A stretch of 64,000 nucleotides of DNA from Pelodera strongyloides (Eukaryota > Nematoda > Chromadorea > Rhabditida > Rhabditidae). Under the pieces are notes generated by a model that was given only the letters and a program-made list of their open reading frames with translations, did no database searches and was not told where the DNA came from. Shown here piece after piece: positions 57,024-64,000 of the stretch. Numbering within the stretch: position 1 is the stretch's first letter; each line of letters opens with the position of its first letter. The position numbers and the translations under genes are program-made. The stretch is taken from positions 124,001 to 188,000 of the forward strand of contig JAANDG010000183.1 of the NCBI GenBank assembly GCA_036852015.1, written 5' to 3'.

Positions 57024-59493
57024 GCGTCCATAAAAGCGCGACAAACTAAGCGGGATAAAATTCTGATTGGTCTCGTGCAGGAACATCCAGATCTGTGGGA
57101 TATGACTAGTCCAACTTACAACAGGGATGATCAGCGACTGTAGGTTTTACTTTACCGTTAAAGCGAAATACCGGTCGGCTTTTGTAGCACGTCGAGTACA
57201 CCTGCATTCTTATGCAGCCTATGAAAACGACAATAGATTAGAATAAAAACGTGAGCTAAATTCGAGCAAATTAGCATAATACGTAAGAGTTCAGTTTTCC
57301 GCGATGCGCTTCAAGCCGGTATTTCGCTTTAATGAGTCAGGCTCAGTTCGGAGAAACAATTCCTTTCTTTTATTCGTTAGTGTGTACAAAACCGCTGTAA
57401 AGTATTGCCATGACAATTACCCAATATTATTAATTGCCAGTTGCCCTCAGAAGCCTCACCTTTGAAAATATGTGTACTTCACTGACATATTTTCTATGAA
57501 AGGGATACATGTTGTCATTCTCTGGCCCCCATTTGGTTCTCCGAACGTGTACAGTTGCATCATGGTGAGATTTCTAAATGTACGTGAAGGGTCAGGCGTA
57601 CGGGCGGGGGGGGGGGGGGGAGCCTTTTGCATTGAAAATACTCAGATTGTAATTCAATTTTTGGCTATTTTCCTTTTATATGCAGGAAACAAAAATAACT
57701 ATACAGTATGCAAAAATACTTCAGCTGGCAGAAAGTGGCGAATTCACTCAATGACATGTGCCGTGATTTCCCAGGTGGGCATTCTTCTTCTCTCGTGTGG
57801 CCTTTCTATTACTTTTCCGGTGTTTCACCTGGCAAACCGCTTTGTAGTAGTAAACAAGGCTTTGCATTCTTCTATATCTTTTTGTACTTTTATTTAACAA
57901 AACAAATAAAACAGTTATTATTAAAAAAAAAAACTTCATCAAACAATTAAATTATTTCTAAGCAAACTAATAATAAAGTAAAAGATAATACCGTATCTGT
58001 TCACTGCCTTATGAGAAATACCATATATGGATGCTATATTTTATTCCGCGCGTATTTTTTTTATTAGTTTGCTACTTCAGAAATAGGCGCATCGGTAGAT
58101 GGCCAAGCCATGGGAACTTTCTACTCATACGTGAAAGCGAAAAAGCACTACTTGAAAAGGATCAACACCGACCACATTTCAAGGCTTACACGCCTGATAA
58201 ATGAACGTCACTCATCATTGCCGCTACCGTCTTTGGTAAGTTAGTGTCCATTTAAATTAAATTTAAATTTGTTTTACACTTCAAGAGCGTGCACCTTTAT
58301 TCCAGGGAGTTCAAATTCAAACTTACTGCTTATGACAATAATTTGCTTACAAGGAGTATTTAGGACAAAATCAAGACAATGGGCCGACATTTCAGTTCAG
58401 AATTCTGGAATGAAATGATCTTTGTGCGTGAAATGTGGGAACGCTTTGCTTCGTGAGTTGGATTGAGATTCTAGGTTAAAGCGAAATACGGGCAGGTTTT
58501 TGAAACGCATCGTGGGCAGCGGAATTCTTAGGCATTTATGCAAAGTTGCTCTAGTTCGCTGTTTTATTCAAATAATTTGTGTTCGTTTGCATAAGCTGCA
58601 CAATAATGCTGGTTTACTCGCTGTGTATCAAAACCGGCCGGTATTCTGGCATCTGGCGTCAAAGCTCGTCAACGCTCAAAACTGGCGTCAAAGCTCCTTT
58701 TTCCTTTCCCTATTTGGCATGCCAGAGTGATGTCAGAACCAGAAGTGTCAAATAAAAGGCCAACCTGTCCTTATTCAGAAATCCCAAAGCCAGGTTGCCT
58801 GCTAGCGCAACAGTTGCTGAAGAGAGACTATTATGCCTATTGCGTGAAGCACGTGGAGTCGTGCCAGTGACAGATGTCGTGCTTCCTTCACAGAGACAGA
58901 AACGAACCACGAAAGCGTCTTCGGGGACTGAGAAAGCTACTTTACAGGATATTGTGAGATTTATTTGATAGCTACACTATGTGTATGAACGCAGAGCCTT
59001 CCGTCAAGTTCAGCCAATTGTCAATTGTCAGTCAGTTTCTGTGGGTGTCGCTGAGAAACACCCCACAACCCGACTAATGTCAAACCAGATGTGCTATGGA
59101 CATCGATACTGAGCGCAAGTGCGAAGCGGCTGCCGTTCCGGAAACATTGGGGACGCAAAGCCCCTGTATCATCCAAAAGACCCCAAAGCGGACAAATGCC
59201 GGTTTCATAAAAGAATTCAAGGCTGTATAAGTAGTATAAGGGCATGTTCCTACTTCCTAGCACCGTTACTGTGTTGCCGTAGGTGTACGCAGTCAGTTAG
59301 AGAAGTGTCACAATTACAGCAAGCATGATGAAAGTGTACATCAATAAGAAGTAAATCTTTGATTTTGAAGTTGCACGAACGAGAGAGGATTCTGATTCGT
59401 ATCGTCAAGGAATATCCAGAACTATGGGACATCAATAAGTCTTCAAAAGATAACATGGCAAGGTGAGCGCTTTACCATAAAAAAAAAGAAATG

Positions 59494-59530
<37 letters not shown>

Positions 59531-59607
59531 GATTGAAAGAGAAGATAGGGAGAGAGAGGATATAGAGAGAGGATAGAGAGAGAGAGAGGATTGAAAGAGA
59601 AGATAGG

Positions 59608-59639
<32 letters not shown>

Positions 59640-62525
59640 GATAGAGAGAGTGAGAGAGAGAGAATAGAGGAAGCGAAGGGAGAGAGAATACACAATCGTC
59701 GCCCAATCCATTAACCATTAATAAATAGTTTAGGTGGAAACGCATTTCAAGAGCGCTGAACAGTATCTTTAAGGCACGACCAGGTATTGTATGCTTTTTG
59801 TTGGTTTGGGTTTTTTTTTAGAAGAAAGAGCTTGTTTCAAAGCTCACGGAAGGAGCTTTAAAGGGTCCGGCCCATTTCACCCTATTTTTGATAATTTCGT
59901 CTGAATTTCCGTGTCATATATAGTAGAATGCAATATTTTCTAACTTCTGTGTGCTACATTCACGCAGTAACCAGCAATTACCATAGCCAGTGATACTCAA
60001 CAAGCTACCGCAGTTGTTACGCCCTTTCGCGCTAATTGGCCAATCTGCTATATTTGGCGTGGCAATTGCGTTATTGACCAATCAGCGCGAATGGGCGTGA
60101 CAGCTGCGATATATTGTTGCGTCCGCCTTACTATGGTACATTGCTGCGCGAATGTTGCCCAATAAAAATTGACAAATATATCATCCTACTATTATTTGAC
60201 ACGGAGAGTCAGATGAAACCTGAAACGGGCCGACCCTTTAAAGCGAAATGCTAGCCCCTTTGGAAAATTTGCATATGATAAGCAAATCCTATGTATCCTA
60301 TGCTAATTTTGTACAGTCGCCCTACTGACAATGAGGAACCTTTTTTTAGATTTGAATACTTCCTCAACTGGGAGTTCCCACCTCTCATTTCATACGGCGT
60401 GGAGTCAATTTCGACAATTGACTATAAGAGTCGTTGGCCAGATGACTATTGAAAATAACGTATGTCTTCACGTATGGTCACATTTATCATATGAGTTTCT
60501 CTAAATCTCTAGTTCTTTCCACTGACGACTAGCTTCTCTTATTCGTTCTTATGAACGATTTTAATTGTCCATACTCAGGAAATGAGTGATTTTTTTTCGT
60601 GGGCGAGCCCATTTGGTGACCTTTTCGTGACCATCTGGTGACCAAGTTTCATCGGAAACCGTCATCAACTGGTCACAAAAAGGTCACAACCAATGACCAG
60701 TTGGTTTTTTTCGGTAACCATCATTTGTTAATGGGCGAACGACGGTTTTTCTGTTGTTTCGGCAATTTTCGGGTTTCCTGTGTACCTACATGTAACTTGC
60801 CTTTCGACTTACAATTAATTTAGGGGCAACCTGCAACCAAAGGGGACAGGCTTTATGTGCATTGGGATGATATGGAGTTCATAAGAGACGCATGGACTGC
60901 ATCACAATCGTTAGTCTTGGTTTACTCTAGTTGTCTGCTACTCCTATATTAAAAAAAATAATAAGACCAGCCCAAAGTCCAGTATAGTTTTTCTATTGAC
61001 AAAGAGTGTGCATCTTAGGAAATTAGACAACCAGATGACAATTATACGGCCAGTTTATGACCTTTATTTCCGTTAAAGCGAAATGCTAGCCCCTTTGGAA
61101 AATTTGCATATGATAAGCAAATCCTATGTATCCTATGCTAATTTTGTACGATTGTCCACGGCAATCGTACAAAATTAGCATAGGATACATAGGATTTGCT
61201 TATCATATGCAAATTTTTAAAAGGGGCTAGCATTTCGCTTTAATTTAGTGCACATCTACATTCTATGGACCCCCATTGCAATCAGATAGTGGACTCCACA
61301 GCAGCAGTATCAGAGCCATCCCAGTTTCCGGGCACAAGCAACCATGTTAGTTACTGTAGATATCGAATTCTTAGCGGCAATTAGTATGCTTATTACTGTG
61401 CTAGTATGCTTTTACATTAATATACTGAATGTGTAGTTATGTGTATTTTACTGCGTTAGCATGCTTTTAAAGAGTATGCTTTTTGCATTGGTATACTGTA
61501 TCTGGGTTTTCTAGCTTTTGATTTCAATCTCTTTTTAGGTTCAGGAAGCTGAGTCAACGCAGCCATTGTTCGTGCTTGATTCAAAATCGGAACTGTTTGT
61601 CGAAGAAAAGCCCCAAGACTTGGAATTCGAGTTTGGATGTGATACTCTGGATCTGAATACGGTTTTCGGGAGCAACGTTAGTTTTTTCTTCTTATAAAAG
61701 AGGAAATAAATTGGAAACATACAAATGAATAACATACGTAAAGAAAACAATGAATATACCATATGAAATATGGTAACCCCGTTTCGACCCTTCGCAGACG
61801 AGAATTTCACCGTAGGCGGGTCACCACAGTGTCTTCCACTGTAGTAGTGGCATGTGTGAGCTTGTAATAGTTGGGACCACATTTGTCAAAGGATTTTTTT
61901 ATTTCATAATCATATTAATAATATATATTACAGTGGAAAAGCACACGTACAATCAAAATAAAAGAGCACGCACAACGGAGTTAAATCATATTTTATGGGA
62001 AAAAAAGTAACAATAATGTGTGACAGGAAGAAACTAACGATTGTATAACGATCCATCCCTTTAAGAACCCTACCATGGATATGAGCGAGAGCACATCTGA
62101 CCAAAGTAATAAGACTACTATAATAAAGAAAGAGCCAGTGTCAGGATTTGATACTTTTGCTGGTCAGGGACCAACTTCTGCTTCATGTGGATTATTCCCT
62201 TTCCAAGCTGACAATGAGGTGAATTCATAATACACTTCATATTCATATTATGAATATTTTTTTAATTGTTACCCTCCCTCATTTATAAATCTCAGGAATG
62301 TTGAATCACTCCTCATGGGGTTTCCAAGTATCCCAAAAATTCAGTGTGATTCTGTTAATACTACCGTATTTCTGCACGAAACTTGCATATATAAAATTAA
62401 AAATTAAAAAGAAAATATTCTCGGGTAGGGTAGTTCCAAGTTCCAAGAGATTGTAATTTTTCAGCATACTTGGAAACCCCATTATGATTTTTTTGAACGT
62501 TGAATTACTCCTTATTACAATTCCA

Positions 62526-62579
<54 letters not shown>

Positions 62580-62792
62580 TACATATGCAAATTCCAGGCA
62601 GTGCTTATACCTTCACTTTCGCCGCAATCTTCAGGCATAATGGCTTCGATGAATGAGCTCCATACTGCAGACAACATCAGTCGTCTAATTGAGTCACTGA
62701 AAGAAATAATGAGCGAGTTGCACCGGATGAAGCCAAGTATTGCCAAGAAAAGAGAAGCTGAATTGTTGGAATTTTTGAGGAAGTGCGAATAA
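57024..62792 (+). CDS. Two-MADF-domain protein with BESS-like C-terminus, gene C
   Basis: Exons 57024-57139, 57725-57774, 58081-58235, 58364-58452, 58779-58953, 59371-59462, 59734-59783, 60350-60459, 60824-60909, 61249-61345, 61539-61676, 62066-62218 and 62598-62792: 501 codons, then TAA. An exon 56828-56881 (DYSEESSRRKCARKIYSS) fits the phase upstream; the start codon was not found. MADF 1: KRDKILIGLVQEHPDLWDM, LWQKVANSLNDMCRDFP, FYSYVKAKKHYLKR; block FWNEMIFVREMWERFA. Linker RQKRTTKASS. MADF 2: HERERILIRIVKEYPELWDI, RWKRISRALNSIFKARP, FRQLTIRVVGQMTIENN; block WDDMEFIRDAW. Then KSELFVEEKPQDLEFEFGCD, TLDLNTVFGSN, and a BESS-like tail LIESLKEIMSELHRMKP...LLEFLRKCE. Exons 1-4 mirror gene B1 and exons 6-13 mirror B2, with the same intron phases. 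A probable nuclear DNA-binding protein able to contact two sites; inference from the family. Confidence 0.83.
57158..57332. repeat. TTAA inverted-repeat element, family A
   Basis: Full copy in the first intron of gene C, beginning 18 bases after the exon's donor. Confidence 0.8.
57606..57620 (+). repeat. 15-base G homopolymer
   Basis: Uninterrupted G run in a gene C intron. Confidence 0.9.
58476..58645. repeat. Family A element, right end decayed
   Basis: TTAAAGCGAAATACGGGCAGG start and CCGGCCGGTATTC end. It is followed by a tandem CTGGCGTCAAAGCTC pair and the alternative acceptor at 58725. Confidence 0.7.
59505..59695 (+). repeat. GA microsatellite, compound
   Basis: About 190 bp of GAGA with interspersed GGATTGAAAGAGAAGATAGG units repeated, after a TATATA run, in a gene C intron. 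Confidence 0.85.
59858..60242. repeat. TTAA inverted-repeat element, family C
   Basis: AAAGGGTCCGGCCCATTTC start and GAAACGGGCCGACCCTTT end, sharing its right TTAA with a family B half element (60239-60315). Confidence 0.8.
60239..60315. repeat. Family B left arm only
   Basis: TTAAAGCGAAATGCTAGCCC through CCTATGCTAATTTTGTAC. The loop and right arm are lost. It ends about 35 bases before gene C exon 60350. Confidence 0.75.
60590..60785. repeat. GGTGAC-rich element, family L
   Basis: Second copy of the 14345 element: TTTTTTTCGTGGGCGAGCCC, TTTGGTGACC, CGACGGTTTTTCTGTTGTTT. It ends close to the gene C acceptor at 60823. Confidence 0.65.
61073..61243. repeat. TTAA hairpin element, family B, intact
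   Basis: Near-perfect 171-bp palindrome with TTAA on both sides. Its right end lies 5 bases before the first base of the next gene C exon. Confidence 0.85.
62315..62482. repeat. Inverted-repeat element, family J
   Basis: TGGGGTTTCCAAGTATCCC start, ATACTTGGAAACCCCA end, in the last intron of gene C, immediately before the ATT microsatellite. Confidence 0.75.
62526..62579 (+). repeat. ATT microsatellite
   Basis: About 17 uninterrupted ATT units, ending about 20 bases before the last gene C exon's acceptor. Confidence 0.9.
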
Positions 62793-62813
62793 GATCTCAT
62801 ATCTTAATGCGTG

Positions 62814-62975
62814 TTAAAGCAGTATTGTGCCTAGTTTGGGAAATTTGCATATGATACACATCTCCTATGTATCCTATGCAAATTTGTGGTACCCGTCCGA
62901 AGCTTGGGGCACCAAATTTGCATAAGAAATGTGTATCATATGTTAATTATTCAAAGTAGGTGCAATACTGCTTTA
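62814..62975. repeat. Family B variant hairpin
   Basis: TTAAAGCAGTATTGTGCCTA start and GGTGCAATACTGCTTTA end. Shares TCCTATGTATCCTATGC with family B but has a different terminus. Abuts a family J-like element. Confidence 0.65.
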
Positions 62976-63247
62976 TGGGGTTTCCAAGTATGCCAAAAAC
63001 CGTGCATTTTCCTTCCAAGTTAGTGTTGCCAGTCTACCGTAATTTTGCGTAATTTTGACACATCCGCACTATAGAAAAACCGCCATCAAAGCTATTTTTG
63101 TTGAATAAATGGTCCCGTGGCGATTGGTCGTAAAAAACTGCCTGTAGCTCATGTAGTAAACTCATGTAAAAAAACTCATGTAGTGCCAAGATATGGTAAA
63201 TTTTTCGATACTGGAAGGAAAATCGGGCATACTTGGAAACCCCATTA
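62975..63247. repeat. Inverted-repeat element, family J, large
   Basis: GGGGTTTCCAAGTATGCC start, GGCATACTTGGAAACCCC end, about 270 bp, in the 3' region of gene C. Confidence 0.7.
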
Positions 63248-63921
63248 CAATACAGTGCAGGTAAATAAATAATATGTGCTGTTCTGTTTATTTCGCTTCA
63301 TATTATGATTTATTTTTTTAAATTGTTTTCATTATCCACTTAATCTTATTTTTGTTGTTGTTACTTGTCGGAGTAGAAAAATAAACCTTCAACCACCTTT
63401 TGTTGCGCTTGCAAACAAGTTGAGAATACAACAAAAGAACATTATGTGTTCCGTCACGAGAAGAACACACTTGAAAAATTATGGCTCAATTCTAAAATGC
63501 ACGCATTTTGCAAGGATGCTAACTTTTTTATGTGTCCTCTCACGTTATTGATTCTAAGCCTTTCAGAGTTCACGGGAACGAGCTCCAAATTTACAACTCG
63601 TTATATTGTTCAATATGAGAACAACATATCGGAACCAGAATGTGGGCAGCAGATAAGAAAGACCAAAAGTACAAAATATCAACGGGTGACGACAGTTTTC
63701 CTGACCCAGTGCATTTGGCATCCGTCAAACTCTCACTCAAAGTGTCAAACACTACAAACTTGACTTTTTTACATGATTAGTACAATTAGTAGTATTTTGC
63801 CTGCCTATGAGTATGAGAGAGCTAGCAATAAGATATGTGCACGCTTAGTAAGATGTAAGATCTATCGAACTGCGAGGTCAGGTACGTAAACTGAGACTTG
63901 ACCTTTACCATATATACACCA
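63248..63921. other. Intergenic stretch after gene C
   Basis: An open stretch 63446-63763 on the plus strand contains a CCTTTCAG acceptor at 63565, but neither the frame after it nor the composition supports an exon. Nothing else recognised. Confidence 0.4.
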
Positions 63922-64000
63922 ATGTTTAGGGTAATGTATCGCTTATTTGGGATAATACTGTACTTTTTTGTCGTTGCATCTGTGGCCAACCCCTACAGAC
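63922..64000 (+). CDS. Start of a secreted protein, cut by the window edge
   Basis: The ATG at 63922 opens MFRVMYRLFGIILYFFVVAS, a signal peptide with likely cleavage after SVA, then NPYR to the window end. A TATA-like CATATATACACC lies about 15 bases upstream. Unlike the 52-nt family, no intron occurs within the first 79 nt. The rest lies beyond the window. Confidence 0.5.
   Translation, partial: MFRVMYRLFGIILYFFVVASVANPYR

Noticed and set aside
59432..59745. Overlapping minus-strand open frames of up to 100 codons
   Set aside because: Translation of a GA microsatellite in a gene C intron.
1..64000. CRISPR arrays, bacterial operons, riboswitches
   Set aside because: The sequence is eukaryotic; the spaced repeats seen are microsatellites or dispersed elements.

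Overview
The window reads as nematode nuclear DNA. It is AT-rich, its genes are split into many short exons, and most introns run from GT[A/G]AG to a TTTCAG or TTTAG acceptor. It carries a nematode-type troponin T, and it holds two short interstitial tracts of TTAGGC/GCCTAA, the nematode telomere unit. No rRNA gene, intact tRNA gene, reverse transcriptase, transposase or CRISPR array was seen. All gene models were joined by hand from splice sites and reading-frame phase, with no transcript data.

Layout. 1.3-6.3 kb (minus): a 12-exon troponin T gene with its start inside the window and its 3' end unresolved. 9.0-11.8 kb (plus): a 7-exon protein with a methyltransferase-like fold. 15.9-16.9 kb (minus): a doubtful two-exon small basic protein. 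18.3-18.7 kb (plus): a two-exon, 80-residue, single-span membrane protein. 21.4-26.4 kb (minus): gene A, a MADF-domain protein. 29-30.5 kb (plus): two intronless secreted peptides rich in CPxCP motifs. 31.2-44.8 kb: a cluster of at least seven tiny secreted-peptide genes. Each opens with a coding exon of exactly 52 nt (a signal peptide) followed by a phase-1 intron and a short, unrelated-looking second exon. One broken signal exon and one orphan second exon are also present. 45.4-53.4 kb (minus): MADF genes B2 and B1. 56.8-62.8 kb (plus): gene C, which encodes in one gene two MADF domains corresponding to B1 plus B2. B and C are arranged head to head like an inverted duplication. 63.9 kb: the start of another secreted protein, cut by the window edge.

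Between and inside the genes lies a dense population of short non-autonomous inverted-repeat elements. Most are flanked by TTAA, as expected of piggyBac-like elements. At least three families are multicopy, some copies abut and share one TTAA, and one is nested inside another. Several lie within a few bases of splice acceptors. SINE-like elements with tRNA-like Pol III boxes, a hAT-like terminus, hammerhead-like motifs, long C/G homopolymers and large CT/GA microsatellites make up most of the rest.

The two most interesting systems are the 52-nt signal-exon peptide cluster with its shared upstream box, and the MADF family, where a two-domain gene (C) and a split pair (B1/B2) sit side by side and C has an in-frame alternative that would end after the first domain.
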